In this document: positions 8,159-20,221 of the stretch, one piece after another
Layout: each line of letters starts with the position of its first letter
How positions within the stretch are numbered: the stretch's first letter is position 1
From: Desulfomicrobium escambiense DSM 10707
GTDB lineage: Bacteria; Desulfobacterota; Desulfovibrionia; Desulfovibrionales; Desulfomicrobiaceae
NCBI RefSeq assembly: GCF_000428825.1
Contig: NZ_AUAR01000004.1
Location: 62,001 to 126,000, forward strand
Reading direction: 5' to 3'
DNA: 64,000 bases
Made by a program: the position numbers and the translations under genes
The notes under the pieces: model-generated
Told to the model about the DNA's origin: nothing
Databases searched by the model: none
Seen by the model: only the letters and a program-made list of their open reading frames with translations

Positions 8159-9247
8159 ATGCCGAGAATCGCGTTCTTCCTTGCTCTTTTCCTCCTGATC
8201 ACCGGACCGGCCGGGGCCCGGACCGTGACCGACGCCACGGGGCGCGTCCAGACCATCCCCGACAGCGTCGAGCGCGTGATCTGCTCGGGTTCGGGCTGTC
8301 TGCGCCTGCTGACCTATCTTCAAGCCCAGGGGCTGGCCGTGGCCGTGGACGACATCGAGGCCAAGGCCAACCGCTTCGACGCAAGGCCCTACGCCCTGGC
8401 CAACCCGCAGTTCAAGACCATGCCCATTTTCGGACAGTTCCGCGGCCAGGACAACCCCGAGCTTATCCTGACCCTGGAGCCGCAGCCGCAGGTCATCTTC
8501 AAGACCTTTGCCACCATGGGCCACGACCCGGTGGAGTTGCAGGCCAAGACCGGACTGCCCGTAATCGTCCTCGACGCCGGCGACCTCGGCGCCGCGCGGG
8601 AAAGCTTCTACGCCTCCCTGCGCCTCATGGGCGTGGTTGTCGGGAGACACGAACGGGCGGAACAGCTCATCGCCTATTTCGACGCGCTCATCGCCGACCT
8701 GGCGGCCCGCACCGCCGGCATCCAGGACAGGCCCTCGGCCTACCTGGGCGGGGTGGCCTACAAGGGCCCCCACGGCTTCCAGTCCACGGAACCGGGCTAC
8801 CCGCCCTTCGCCTTTGTCGGCGCCCGCAATCTGGCCCACGAGCAGGGCGGCGCGGCCCGTGACGTCAGCACCACGAGCGTGGCCAAGGAGCAGATCGTGG
8901 CCTGGGACCCGGACTACCTCTTCCTGGACCTTTCGACCCTGCAGATAGGCGAGGAGGCGGGCGGCCTGCACGAGCTGCGCACCGACCCGGCCTATGCGAC
9001 CCTGACGGCCGTGCGCGAGGGGCGGGTCTTCGGCGTGCTGCCGTATAACTGGTACGCCCAGAACTACGAGTCCATCCTGGCCAACGCCTATTTCGTCGGC
9101 AAGACCCTGTACCCCGACCGATTCGCGGACATCGACCCTGCGGCCAAGGCCGACGAGATCTACGCCTTCATCGTCGGCAGGCCCGTGTTCGGGGCCATGA
9201 ACGAGGCCTTCGGGAACATGGCCTACACGCGGATTCCGGTGCGCTGA
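8159..9247 (+). CDS. Periplasmic metal-chelate binding protein of a FecBCD-type ABC importer
   Basis: 362 residues with a signal peptide (RIAFFLALFLLITGPAGA) and a mature start RTVTDATGRVQTIPDSVERVICSG, typical of type III (BtuF/FecB) binding proteins. The operon order is binding protein, permease, ATPase, FmdE, and the stop overlaps the next start (TGATG). The family delivers ferric siderophores, haem, cobalamin or other metal chelates. The close FmdE gene hints at a different metal such as molybdenum or tungsten, but the sequence does not settle the cargo. Confidence 0.85.
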   Translation: MPRIAFFLALFLLITGPAGARTVTDATGRVQTIPDSVERVICSGSGCLRLLTYLQAQGLAVAVDDIEAKANRFDARPYALANPQFKTMPIFGQFRGQDNPELILTLEPQPQVIFKTFATMGHDPVELQAKTGLPVIVLDAGDLGAARESFYASLRLMGVVVGRHERAEQLIAYFDALIADLAARTAGIQDRPSAYLGGVAYKGPHGFQSTEPGYPPFAFVGARNLAHEQGGAARDVSTTSVAKEQIVAWDPDYLFLDLSTLQIGEEAGGLHELRTDPAYATLTAVREGRVFGVLPYNWYAQNYESILANAYFVGKTLYPDRFADIDPAAKADEIYAFIVGRPVFGAMNEAFGNMAYTRIPVR

Positions 9248-10314
9248 TGCACGCCGATCACGGCCGCGTTCCCGAGGAGTACCGGCGCTACCTGGCCTGG
9301 AAGACGGGGGTGGTACTCCTGGCCGCCCTGGCCCTGGCCGGGTGCCTGGTTCTGTCCCTGGGTGTCGGGCCGGCCGGGCTGTCCGTGGGCGACGTCCTGT
9401 CGAGCCTGGCCGGGGTTTCGGACAACCCGCGGGTTGACGCCATCGTGCGCGGCATCCGCCTGCCCCAGGCTCTGGCGGCCATGGTCGCCGGCGGCGGCCT
9501 GGCCGTGGCCGGGGCGGTCATGCAGGCCATCCTGCGCAACCCCCTGGGCTCGCCCTTCACCCTGGGCATCTCCCACGCCGCCGCTTTCGGCGCGGCGTTC
9601 GCCGTCATGGTTCTGGATTCGGGCCTGACGACCTCGGGGCGAGTCGCCGCGACCATCACCGACCCGTATCTGACGACGATTGCCGCCTTCGTCGCCAGCC
9701 TTGCCGCATCGGGGATCATCGTGGCCATCTCGCGGCTGCGCGGGGCGCGTCCCGAGACCATGGTCCTGACGGGCGTGGCCCTGGGCGCCCTGTTCACGGC
9801 CGCGACCATGTTCCTGCAGTACTTCGCCACGGACGTGCAGCTGGCGGCCATGGTCTTCTGGACATTCGGGGACACGTCCCGGGCCACCTGGGGCGAACTG
9901 GGGCTCATGGCCGCGGTCGTGGCCCCATGCTTCCTCTATTTCTGGGCGGGAAGCTGGAGCTACAACGCCATGGACGCCGGGGACGAGACGGCCAGGGGGC
10001 TGGGCGTGCGCGTGGAGCGGGTGCGCATGGCCGGCATGTTCCTGTCCAGCCTGGTCACGGCCGTGCTCATCGCCTTTCTGGGCATCATCGGCTTTGTCGG
10101 CCTGGTGGTGCCGCACATGTTCCGTCGGCTCATCGGCGCGGACCACCGCTTTCTCCTGCCCGCCTCCCTGGTCGGCGGTGCCCTGCTTCTGCTGGCCTCG
10201 GACACCGCGGCCCGCCTGGTCCTGGCTCCGCATCTCCTGCCCGTGTCCGTGCTGACGGCCTTTCTCGGGGCGCCGACCTTCCTCTGGCTCATCATCCGAG
10301 GAGGCAGGTCATGA
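9247..10314 (+). CDS. FecCD-type ABC transporter permease
   Basis: 355 residues with about ten hydrophobic segments and the family motifs RGIRLPQALAAMVAGGGLAVAGAVMQAILRNPL-like (near residues 75-105) and RPETMVLTGVALGALF. It forms the transmembrane pore of the importer with the adjacent ATPase. The start codon overlaps the stop of the binding protein, and its own stop overlaps the ATPase start, indicating translational coupling. Confidence 0.92.
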   Translation: MHADHGRVPEEYRRYLAWKTGVVLLAALALAGCLVLSLGVGPAGLSVGDVLSSLAGVSDNPRVDAIVRGIRLPQALAAMVAGGGLAVAGAVMQAILRNPLGSPFTLGISHAAAFGAAFAVMVLDSGLTTSGRVAATITDPYLTTIAAFVASLAASGIIVAISRLRGARPETMVLTGVALGALFTAATMFLQYFATDVQLAAMVFWTFGDTSRATWGELGLMAAVVAPCFLYFWAGSWSYNAMDAGDETARGLGVRVERVRMAGMFLSSLVTAVLIAFLGIIGFVGLVVPHMFRRLIGADHRFLLPASLVGGALLLLASDTAARLVLAPHLLPVSVLTAFLGAPTFLWLIIRGGRS

Positions 10315-11066
10315 TGCTCTCGGTCTGCGACCTCCATTTCTCCTACAACGGCCGATCCGTGCTGGGAGACATCGATTTCCGGCTGGAGCGGGGCGAACTG
10401 CTGGCCATCCTCGGCCCCAACGGGGTGGGCAAGACCACGTTGCTCAAGTGCATGAACGCCATCCTGCGCCCCAAGGGCGGCGCCGTGCTCGTGGAGGACC
10501 GGGACGTCCTGACCATGTCCCCGTCCGAGATCGCCCGGGACGTGGCCTACGTCTCCCAGAAGAGCGAGACTTCGCGCCTGACGGTCTTCGATGCCGTGCT
10601 CATGGGCCGCGCCCCGCATATCCGCTGGCGCACCGGACCCGACGACCTGCGCAGGACCGAGGCCGTCATCCATACCCTGGGCCTTTCGTCCATGACCATG
10701 CGGCACATCGACACCCTGAGCGGCGGCGAGCTGCAGAAGGTCTGCATCGCCCGGGCCCTGGTTCAGGAGCCGTCCCTTCTGCTCCTGGACGAGCCGACCA
10801 GCGCCCTGGACCTCAAGAACCAAGTAGAGATCATGTCCCTCGTGCGCCGCGTTGTGGACGAGCACCGCATCGCCGCGGTCATGAGCATGCACGACCTGAA
10901 CATGGCCCTGCGCCATGCCGACAAGGCCATTTTTCTGAAAGGCGGAACCATCCACGCCATGACCCATGTCGCCGGCGTGACCGCCGACATCATCAGCGAC
11001 GTCTATGGGCTGCCGGTCGCCATCCACCATCTCGACGGCCAACCCGTCATCATTCCAACAACCTAA
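10311..11066 (+). CDS. ABC transporter ATPase (FecE/BtuD type)
   Basis: 251 residues with Walker A GPNGVGKTT, Q-loop in AYVSQKSE, signature LSGGELQKV, Walker B LLLLDEPTSALD and the switch His in MHDLNMAL. All catalytic motifs are intact. It overlaps the permease gene by 4 bases and is the energy-coupling subunit of the 8159-11066 importer. Confidence 0.93.
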   Translation: MMLSVCDLHFSYNGRSVLGDIDFRLERGELLAILGPNGVGKTTLLKCMNAILRPKGGAVLVEDRDVLTMSPSEIARDVAYVSQKSETSRLTVFDAVLMGRAPHIRWRTGPDDLRRTEAVIHTLGLSSMTMRHIDTLSGGELQKVCIARALVQEPSLLLLDEPTSALDLKNQVEIMSLVRRVVDEHRIAAVMSMHDLNMALRHADKAIFLKGGTIHAMTHVAGVTADIISDVYGLPVAIHHLDGQPVIIPTT

Positions 11067-11077
11067 GGAGAGAAGTC

Positions 11078-11689
11078 ATGTCCTGTCAGTTTCCCCAGGA
11101 ACGCATCGACGCAACCATCGCCTTTCACGGGCACAGCTGCCCCGGTCTGGCCATCGGCATCCGTGCCGCCGAGCTGGCCTTGCGCGAATTGGACAACCCC
11201 AGGGATTCCGAGATCGTGGCCGTGGTCGAGACCGATATGTGCGGCGTGGACGCCATCCAGTTCCTGACGGGAGCGACCATGGGCAAGGGCAACCTCATCC
11301 ACCGCGACCACGGCAAGATGGCTTTCTCCTTCTTCCGACGCGAGAGCGGTCAGGGCTTCCGGGCGCTGCTCAACCCGGCGGCCCGCGGCGGCATGGACGA
11401 CGAACTGGCCGAACTGATGCGCAAGAGCGGCGACGGCTCGGCCACGGAGGAGGATCGTCGGCGCATGGCCGACCTGCGTTCCGGCCTGCAGCGGCGGTTC
11501 ATGGAACTGCCCTTGGACGAGATGTTCCTCATAACGCCCATGGAAAAGGGCGCCCCCCGCCCACCGAAGATCCTGCAGAGCCTGGTCTGCGACCACTGCG
11601 GCGAGAAGACCATGGAGTCGCGCACGCGGCGCTTCGCCGGGGCCACGCTGTGCATCCCGTGCTTCCGGATGGTCGAGCAGAAGATCTGA
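11078..11689 (+). CDS. FmdE family protein
   Basis: 203 residues with a clear AAGGAGA ribosome site. The N-terminal FmdE domain has FHGHSCPGLAIGIRAAELAL and the Cys in VETDMCGVDAIQFLTGATMGKGNL, and a C-terminal zinc-ribbon-like part has CDHCGEK and CIPC. FmdE was named from formylmethanofuran dehydrogenase operons, and bacterial members occur beside metal-chelate importers. It follows the ATPase after 11 bases, so it is probably part of the uptake operon and handles the imported metal (inference). Confidence 0.85.
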   Translation: MSCQFPQERIDATIAFHGHSCPGLAIGIRAAELALRELDNPRDSEIVAVVETDMCGVDAIQFLTGATMGKGNLIHRDHGKMAFSFFRRESGQGFRALLNPAARGGMDDELAELMRKSGDGSATEEDRRRMADLRSGLQRRFMELPLDEMFLITPMEKGAPRPPKILQSLVCDHCGEKTMESRTRRFAGATLCIPCFRMVEQKI

Positions 11690-11807
11690 TCCGCGGCACC
11701 GCCGCCCACTCGTCGATTTGTGTCCCTGCACCGCGGCGCGCCATACGGCCCGCCGTTCGGGCGACGCGTGGGCCGGTGCGCTCAATAGTGTTACGAATAT
11801 TAAAAAA

Positions 11808-11829
11808 GTATTTATTAAATAATAAATAC
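11808..11829. promoter_or_regulatory. AT-rich perfect dyad upstream of the outer-membrane receptor
   Basis: GTATTTATT-AAAT-AATAAATAC, two perfect 9-base arms, in an AT-rich segment 29 bases upstream of the receptor start, with GAGGAGGG as ribosome site. Position and symmetry fit an operator for a metal-dependent repressor. It does not match the canonical Fur box. Confidence 0.5.
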
Positions 11830-11857
11830 CATAAATAAATATACTGAGGAGGGTGTC

Positions 11858-12545
11858 ATGGGTGTCCGGGGATTCGCGGCGGCGCTGTGCGTCGGCGGCG
11901 CTGGCAGGCGCCGCCTGGGCCGGGGAAGGGGACGTCGTCTTGGAAGAAATGAAGGTGGTGGAGGAGAGGCTGGTCACGCCGACGCGTCAGGCCAACGAGC
12001 AGGTCTACACGGGCACGGAGATCACCCGCAGCGGCCTGGAGTTGTCCGGGACCAGGGCCGAGACCAGCGTGTACGAGGCCATGGGCACCCTGCCGGGCGT
12101 GCAGGTGGAGAGCGTCGACCCCTACGGCCTGACGGCCGAGCAGAAGAACACGCGCGTGCGCGGCGTACGCGGGTTCCTGGGGTCCATGACGCTGGAGGGC
12201 GTGCCGAACTGGGGCGGCAACCCCATGGGTCCGCGCGAGTACATCTACGACATGGAGAATTTCGAAAGCCTTGCCATCTACAAGGGTGCCATCCCGGCCG
12301 GGCTGGGCACGGGTGTGGGCGCACGCTGCGGCGCAGTGGAACTGCGGCCGCGCTGGCCCGATGAGGATCCGGGCCTGGACCTGAATCTCTCCGTGGGCGG
12401 CAACACCTACAGCCGAGCCTACTCGCGGGTGGACAGCGGGCGGCTGTGGGCCTCGGACACGGCCTTCAGCACCAGGGAAGGCGGGGCTGGCTACTATGTC
12501 GGGGCGCCCTTCACGGCTGTCTTCAGCGTGGGGGTCGAGTTCTGA
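11858..12545 (+). pseudogene. TonB-dependent outer-membrane receptor, internally deleted and frameshifted
   Basis: The plug domain is recognisable (EEMKVVEERL, then YEAMGTLPGVQVESVDPYG, MENFESLAIYKGAIPAG). After only the first barrel strands (LDLNLSVGGNTYSRAYSR), the frame jumps to a final strand-like end (YYVGAPFTAVFSVGVEF). About 230 residues remain of the usual 650-700, so most of the barrel is missing. The start MGVRGFAAALCV at 11858 is one frame away from the rest of the signal peptide (ASAALAGAAWAGEGD), a second lesion. A functional pore is unlikely. The upstream importer is intact. Confidence 0.75.
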
Positions 12546-12568
12546 GGCCGGGAGGACGACAGCCATCC

Positions 12569-12602
12569 GGGCCCCGCTTTTCCGCAAGGGATCGCGGGGC
12601 CC
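12569..12602. terminator. Bidirectional terminator between receptor remnant and nitroreductase
   Basis: Arms GGGCCCCGC and GCGGGGCCC separated by 16 bases, lying between the convergent ends of the receptor remnant and the nitroreductase gene. Confidence 0.7.
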
Positions 12603-12609
12603 TGTCTTG

Positions 12610-13125
12610 TCAGCCGTTCCAGGTCTCCCGGTGTACGAGTTCCGGCCGGAAGCGGTCCAGGGCTTCGAAGGGCGTGGCGGGCCAGCCTATGGGGACGAGG
12701 GAGAAGGGGAGGATGTGGTCGGGGAGGCCGAAGAGCCTGCGAAAGCCGTCCATGCGGTCCTGTTCCGGGTAGATGCCGACCCAGACGCTTCCAAGCCCCA
12801 GGCCGCGGGCAGCCAGGAGCATGTTCTGGGTGGCGGCGCTCAGGTCCTGGACCCAGAAGGTCGGCCATTTTTTGCCGTCGGGGTCGCCGCAGACGAGGAC
12901 GGCCAGCGGCGCCTGGGCGACCATCTTGGCGTAGGGGTGGAACGCGGGAATCGCTTCGAGCCGGGCCTTGCCCGTGACGACGACGAAGTGCCAGGGCTGC
13001 TGGTTGCCGGCCGAGGGCGCGGCCATTCCGGCCCGCAGGATGGTTTCGATCATCGTCTCGTCCACGGGCGTGTCGGTGTATTTGCGGATGCTGCGTCGGG
13101 TGTGGATGGCGTCGAGGAGTTCCAT
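12610..13125 (-). CDS. Nitroreductase family FMN-dependent oxidoreductase
   Basis: 171 residues with the family start LLDAIHTRRSIRKYTDTPV, the flavin-contact segment MAAPSAGNQQPWHFVVVT and GLGLGSVWVGIYP. The family reduces nitro compounds, quinones or flavins with NAD(P)H. It is monocistronic here, in the cytoplasm, with no signal peptide. The exact substrate cannot be read from the sequence. Confidence 0.9.
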   Translation of the reverse strand: MELLDAIHTRRSIRKYTDTPVDETMIETILRAGMAAPSAGNQQPWHFVVVTGKARLEAIPAFHPYAKMVAQAPLAVLVCGDPDGKKWPTFWVQDLSAATQNMLLAARGLGLGSVWVGIYPEQDRMDGFRRLFGLPDHILPFSLVPIGWPATPFEALDRFRPELVHRETWNG

Positions 13126-13256
13126 GATTTTTCTCCGTGTTGCTCGTTGCGTTGCGTGCCTGTTATTTCATAGGGGGAATCCATGAACCGCGCAATCGTT
13201 CCCTGCCCGCCGCGGCATCGCACCGACCCTGCCTCTCGCGACGGGATGCGAAGGCC

Positions 13257-14261
13257 ATGACGACCGCATGTCTGATTTACGAGGATGGGCGGCATTTCGA
13301 GTTGCCTGCGTCCATGAGATCGTTTTTTAAGAACTGCTCCGGGCACGGCAGGGCGGATTTCTTTCTCGACGCGTGGCACGCATCCACCGGCGATGGCCTG
13401 GTGCGCGTCGACGACCCGCGGCGGGCCGACTTCATCCTCTTTCCCTACGACATAGGCTGGCTTGTCGACGCCCTCGGAGTCGGGGAATCTCTGGCTTTCC
13501 TGCACCGGTTGCCGCACTTCAGCCGCTTCGAGTCGCGGCATGTGCTGGTCGACCATGGAGACAGCCAGAGCGTCGTTGGAACGGAGGCGCTGCTTTTCAA
13601 GGTCAGCCTGCCCTGCGGGTTTGAACGGCCCGGCGTGACGCAGATATGGTACAGACTGCCCGAACACGTGGCCGCGAGCGGCTATGCCTTTTCGCTGGAG
13701 AAAACCCGCTACGACATTTCGTTCGTCGGGACGAACACCAACAGGCTGCGCAGGCTGGTCCTGTCCATGCTGGAACGGGACAGGCGCTTGCGCACGTGTT
13801 TCGACCTCGTTGAAGGGGAGGTGAGGGACGGGAGTTTTCTGGCCTCGGCCCCGGCCGGCGGGGCCGACAGGCAGGCTCTCTTCAGGCGGGTGACGCGGGA
13901 TTCCTTGGCTGTTCTCTGCCTGCCGGGCATTGGCCCCCTGTCCGTGCGCTTCTTCGAGACCCTGTTCTTCGGCCGTATACCCGTGGTGCTGCAGGGTTTC
14001 GGGCGATTGCCCTTTCAGGACACGATAGACTACGACCGGTTCTGCATCTTCATTCCGCGGCACGAACTGGGGGACGTCGGTCAGGCGCTGTGGAGCAGGC
14101 TGCAGGCCAGGCGCTCCGACTTCGGGCGGATGTGCCGGGAGGCGTGCGCGACATGGCATCGCCATTTTTCCGAGGAGGCTCTGCACAGGCACATGTGCAG
14201 AGCCATCATCACTTTCCTGAGCCGGCCGGCACGGACGACTGCCGTGCGGGAGGACGCATGA
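13257..14261 (+). CDS. Exostosin-family glycosyltransferase-like protein
   Basis: 334 residues. The C-terminal half carries the exostosin signature: YDISFVGTNTNRLRRLVL, then SLAVLCLPGIGPLSVRFFETLFFGRIPVVL. The N-terminal half resembles the family's RADFILFPYD segment. The ATG at 13257 is preferred because upstream codons lack a ribosome site and similarity. Such proteins transfer sugars in bacterial surface polysaccharide synthesis. No other glycan genes are adjacent, so its product is open. Confidence 0.7.
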   Translation: MTTACLIYEDGRHFELPASMRSFFKNCSGHGRADFFLDAWHASTGDGLVRVDDPRRADFILFPYDIGWLVDALGVGESLAFLHRLPHFSRFESRHVLVDHGDSQSVVGTEALLFKVSLPCGFERPGVTQIWYRLPEHVAASGYAFSLEKTRYDISFVGTNTNRLRRLVLSMLERDRRLRTCFDLVEGEVRDGSFLASAPAGGADRQALFRRVTRDSLAVLCLPGIGPLSVRFFETLFFGRIPVVLQGFGRLPFQDTIDYDRFCIFIPRHELGDVGQALWSRLQARRSDFGRMCREACATWHRHFSEEALHRHMCRAIITFLSRPARTTAVREDA

Positions 14262-14336
14262 CGACCCCGACCCATCCCGCGTGTCCGCCTGCGCCGTCGT
14301 CATGGGTGCGGGGCGCGGCGGTCCTGAACGGCTTCC

Positions 14337-14939
14337 TTACGGCTTCAATTCCTGCATGGCCTTGACCAGCGGCCCCAGGTCGGGCCTGGAGTTGATGTCG
14401 TGCACGTCAATGTAGCGGATAACGCCCTGCTTATCGATCAGAAACAACGACCGTTCGGCCTCGCCCGTCGAGCGCAGGATGCCCAGGGCGTCGGCCAGCC
14501 TGCCGTGGGGGAAGAAGTCCGAGGCCACCGGGAACCACACGCCGCCCATTTCCTGCACCCAGGCGTGCAGCGTGGGCACGTTATCCACGCTCACGCCGAT
14601 GAGCTGCGTGTCCGTCTGGTCGAACAGGTCCTGCACGATGTTGTAGCCGGGCCACTGTCCCGAGCAGACCGGGGTCCAGGCTGCGGGCACGAAGGACAGG
14701 ACCACGTTCTTTTTCCCGCGGAACTGGGCAAGGCTGACCGTGCCCCCGTCTATGGTCGGCAGGCTGAAGTCCGGGGCCGGGTCCCCGATCTTGACTTTCA
14801 GGGTGCTGTCCACGGGCTTGAGTTCACCCACCTGGAAGAGGTGGTTCTGTGGGATGCCCGAGTTCTGGGCCATGGCGTACAGCGGCGCGATGCACACGAG
14901 AGCCGCGGCCAGGACGAAGGGGATCAGATGTCGTGACAT
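14337..14939 (-). CDS. Exported AhpC/TSA-family peroxiredoxin-like protein
   Basis: 200 residues with a signal peptide (FVLAAALVCIAPLYAMAQ) and a thioredoxin-fold redoxin domain beginning KIGDPAPDFSLPTIDGGTV. The peroxidatic Cys lies in PAAWTPVCSGQWPGY, the usual PxxxTxxC setting. It probably removes peroxides in the periplasm. It lies 4 bases downstream of the TlpA-like gene, suggesting an envelope redox operon. Confidence 0.82.
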   Translation of the reverse strand: MSRHLIPFVLAAALVCIAPLYAMAQNSGIPQNHLFQVGELKPVDSTLKVKIGDPAPDFSLPTIDGGTVSLAQFRGKKNVVLSFVPAAWTPVCSGQWPGYNIVQDLFDQTDTQLIGVSVDNVPTLHAWVQEMGGVWFPVASDFFPHGRLADALGILRSTGEAERSLFLIDKQGVIRYIDVHDINSRPDLGPLVKAMQELKP

Positions 14940-14943
14940 GTGG

Positions 14944-15534
14944 CTACCTCGCGGCTTTGCTTGCTTTCAGGGCATCGTCCAGAAATGTGGCGGCGGAGTC
15001 CAGGCGGCCGAGTTGGGTGTCGGCCACGATGATTTTCTTCTGCTGCGCGTCGAGGTCGAGGACATAGAAGAAGGGGGTGCCGACTTCGCCGATCTCCTTG
15101 TTGACCTTGAAATCGGGGTCCGAAAACAGGGGGAAGGTCACGGCGTACTTGTCCCGGAAAACCTGCACCTCGAAATCCGAATTGCCGATGCCTACGCCGA
15201 TGAGCTTCACGTCGTCGGCCAGCCCGCGGCTTTTGATCAGGGCGTTCAGCTCGTTGAGGACCGGCGCCTCGCGCTGGCAGTGGGGGCAGTACATGCTGAA
15301 AGCCACGAGAATGACGGTCTTGGCCTGGATATTGGACAGGCTGTGAGGCTCCGCGCCGGTCAATCCCAGGTGCTTGAGGTGTTCGGGGGCCAGTTCGCCC
15401 CGCAGTTGCAGGTCTGGCATGGCGCTGCCCGCAGGCAGGGGGTGTGAAGCGGGGCTTTCCGACGCTTCCATGGCCAGCGCGCTTCCCGCCTGGAGGGACA
15501 GGAGCAGGCCGAGCAGGATGATGACGAGGCGCAT
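14944..15534 (-). CDS. TlpA-like periplasmic thioredoxin-fold protein
   Basis: 196 residues with a signal peptide (RLVIILLGLLLSLQAGSALA) and a thioredoxin fold with the active site SMYCPHCQREAP, plus the cis-Pro in GTPFFYV. The CPHC dithiol suggests a thiol oxidoreductase. It is the first gene of a two-gene operon with the peroxiredoxin and probably supplies it with electrons (inference). Confidence 0.82.
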   Translation of the reverse strand: MRLVIILLGLLLSLQAGSALAMEASESPASHPLPAGSAMPDLQLRGELAPEHLKHLGLTGAEPHSLSNIQAKTVILVAFSMYCPHCQREAPVLNELNALIKSRGLADDVKLIGVGIGNSDFEVQVFRDKYAVTFPLFSDPDFKVNKEIGEVGTPFFYVLDLDAQQKKIIVADTQLGRLDSAATFLDDALKASKAAR

Positions 15535-15700
15535 GGTGGACTCCGTGAAGGGTACGGACCCAGGGAGGGCCGCACGCAGATGTTGTGCGCGTGCCGCTGC
15601 GGCACGTAAGCAGAGAATGGGACGCCTCTATGTAACAGGCCGGCATACGGCCCGCAACCGGTGTCCTAATACTCACGTTCTGACACAGGAAAAGAAGCGC

Positions 15701-15736
15701 AAAACGCCCCGCAGGCAGGATCCTGCGGGGCGTTTT
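15701..15736 (-). terminator. Strong intrinsic terminator after the GlcD-GlcF fusion gene
   Basis: A 15-base perfect stem (AAAACGCCCCGCAGG and its complement) with a 6-base loop, ending in T on the minus strand, immediately after the dehydrogenase stop. Confidence 0.88.
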
Positions 15737-15739
15737 CGG

Positions 15740-18553
<2,814 letters not shown>

Positions 18554-18569
18554 GGGACCTCCGTATTAT

Positions 18570-18590
18570 AAGAACAATTCTTATTAAATA
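18570..18590. promoter_or_regulatory. AT-rich dyad upstream of the dehydrogenase gene
   Basis: ATAAGAA-CAA-TTCTTAT, a perfect 7-base inverted repeat in a short AT-rich island about 20 bases upstream of the minus-strand start at 18553. It overlaps where a promoter must lie, so it may be an operator. The regulator is unknown. Confidence 0.45.
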
Positions 18591-18752
18591 TATCCGATTT
18601 TATGGCTGTCCACAAGCCGAAAACATGTTTTGTGATGAAGATAACCGGACACCGGACGAAATCGTCGGGATTCGACGTGGCTGCAGGGGAGAGACGTGCG
18701 GCCGTGGTGGGGACGGTCGCGTCCGTCGCAGGGGAAGGGAAGTATTGCGGAA

Positions 18753-19961
18753 TCAACTGTCCCGGCGTCTGCGACCCAGAACGAGCCCTGCGACGAGACA
18801 GACCGCGCCGCACAGGCCCAGGGTGGGGCCGACGCCGATGAACTCGGCCGTCAGACCCGCCCCGAGGGAGCCGAAGGGCGACATGCCCATGAACATCATG
18901 GCGAAAAGGGCCATGACCCGGCCGCGCATCTCGTCGGGGGTGAGGGTCTGGACCAGCGTGTTGGACGTGGCCATGAGCAGGATCATGAACAGCCCGCAGG
19001 GCACGGCCAGCAGGGCCGAGAGCCAGAAGGTCCGGGACAGCGAGAAGAGGATCAGCGTCAGGCCGAAGGCCAGGGACGCCACGGAGCGCAGGACCCACAG
19101 ACCCGTGTTTTTGCGCAGGGTCAGGATGAGGGCGCCCATGAGGCTGCCCACTCCGGCGGCCGTCATGAGCAGACTGTAGCCGTCGGCCCCGCGTCCCAGA
19201 ACTTCCCTGGCCACCACGGGCATGAGCACCAGGAAGGAGGAGCCGAAGAGGCTGGTCACGGCCACCAGGGCCAGGAGGCTGCGGATGGCAGGGTTCGTCC
19301 AGGCGAAGGCGACGCCGGCCTTGATGCGGGACAGGAATTGTCCCTGGGTTGCGGGTCTGGGCGTGTCGGGCAGGCGCATGAGGGCCAGGCAGGCGATGAC
19401 GGCCAGAAAGGACAACCCGTTCAGGGTAAAGCACCAGGCCTCCCCGACGGTGGCCAGCAGCGCCCCGGCCACGCCGGGCCCGATGATGCGGGCCGCATGG
19501 AACATGGAGGAGTTGAAGCCGATGGCGCTGGGGAGATCTTCCTTGCCGACCATCTCGACGACAAAGGACTGCCGGGTGGGGTTGTCGATGGCGTTGACCA
19601 CGCCGAGCATGGCCGCCAGCAGGACGATGATCCAGACCCGGGCCTGCTCCGTGAAGCACAGCGCGGCCAGGATGAAGGCCAGGACCATGGCCGCGGTCTG
19701 GGTCCCGATGAGGATAGCGCGGCGGTTGGCGCGGTCGGCCCAGTCCCCGCCCACCAGGGCCAGGACGAAGACGGGCGCCAGCCCCGCGAAACGCACCAGG
19801 CCCAGGGCGGCGCTCGATCCCGTCAGGCGGTACACGAGCCAGGCCTCGGACACGTTCTGGACCCAGGTGCCGACGAGGGAGATGATCTGCCCCGAGGCGA
19901 AGAGGCGGAAGTTGCGGTGCCGCAGGGGGCGGGTCAGCGTGGTCCAGGCTGAAGAGGACAT
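18753..19961 (-). CDS. MFS transporter, EntS/DUF894-like exporter
   Basis: 402 residues with about twelve membrane segments. The start HRNFRLFASGQIISLVGTWVQNVSEAWLVYRLTGS and the loop GGDWADRANRRAILIGTQT are typical of the MFS_3 group that includes the enterobactin exporter EntS. It probably exports a small molecule from the cytoplasm. No biosynthetic genes adjoin it, and the megasynthase at 51.7 kb is far away, so a link to that product is only a possibility. Confidence 0.85.
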   Translation of the reverse strand: MSSSAWTTLTRPLRHRNFRLFASGQIISLVGTWVQNVSEAWLVYRLTGSSAALGLVRFAGLAPVFVLALVGGDWADRANRRAILIGTQTAAMVLAFILAALCFTEQARVWIIVLLAAMLGVVNAIDNPTRQSFVVEMVGKEDLPSAIGFNSSMFHAARIIGPGVAGALLATVGEAWCFTLNGLSFLAVIACLALMRLPDTPRPATQGQFLSRIKAGVAFAWTNPAIRSLLALVAVTSLFGSSFLVLMPVVAREVLGRGADGYSLLMTAAGVGSLMGALILTLRKNTGLWVLRSVASLAFGLTLILFSLSRTFWLSALLAVPCGLFMILLMATSNTLVQTLTPDEMRGRVMALFAMMFMGMSPFGSLGAGLTAEFIGVGPTLGLCGAVCLVAGLVLGRRRRDS

Positions 19962-20221
19962 GGTGGTTCCGGGGTTTGCGGTGCGGTTCGACGCAGGAGA
20001 GAAAAGGCGCGATCCAGGTAAAAGTCAACCGGCAGACTTGTACCGGTCCGCCGGTAGGGGATGTGGAGAATGGATCTCGCGCGTTGCCCGACCAGGCCGC
20101 GCTGCGCTCGCGATGACGTTTGGGTGAGTCGCTCTTTTTTCTTGATCAAGCCGCCTCCGTCCCGGTAGCCATGATCCCGGCCGCTGACGGGCCGATCATA
20201 CCCTATCCGAGGAGCCGACGC

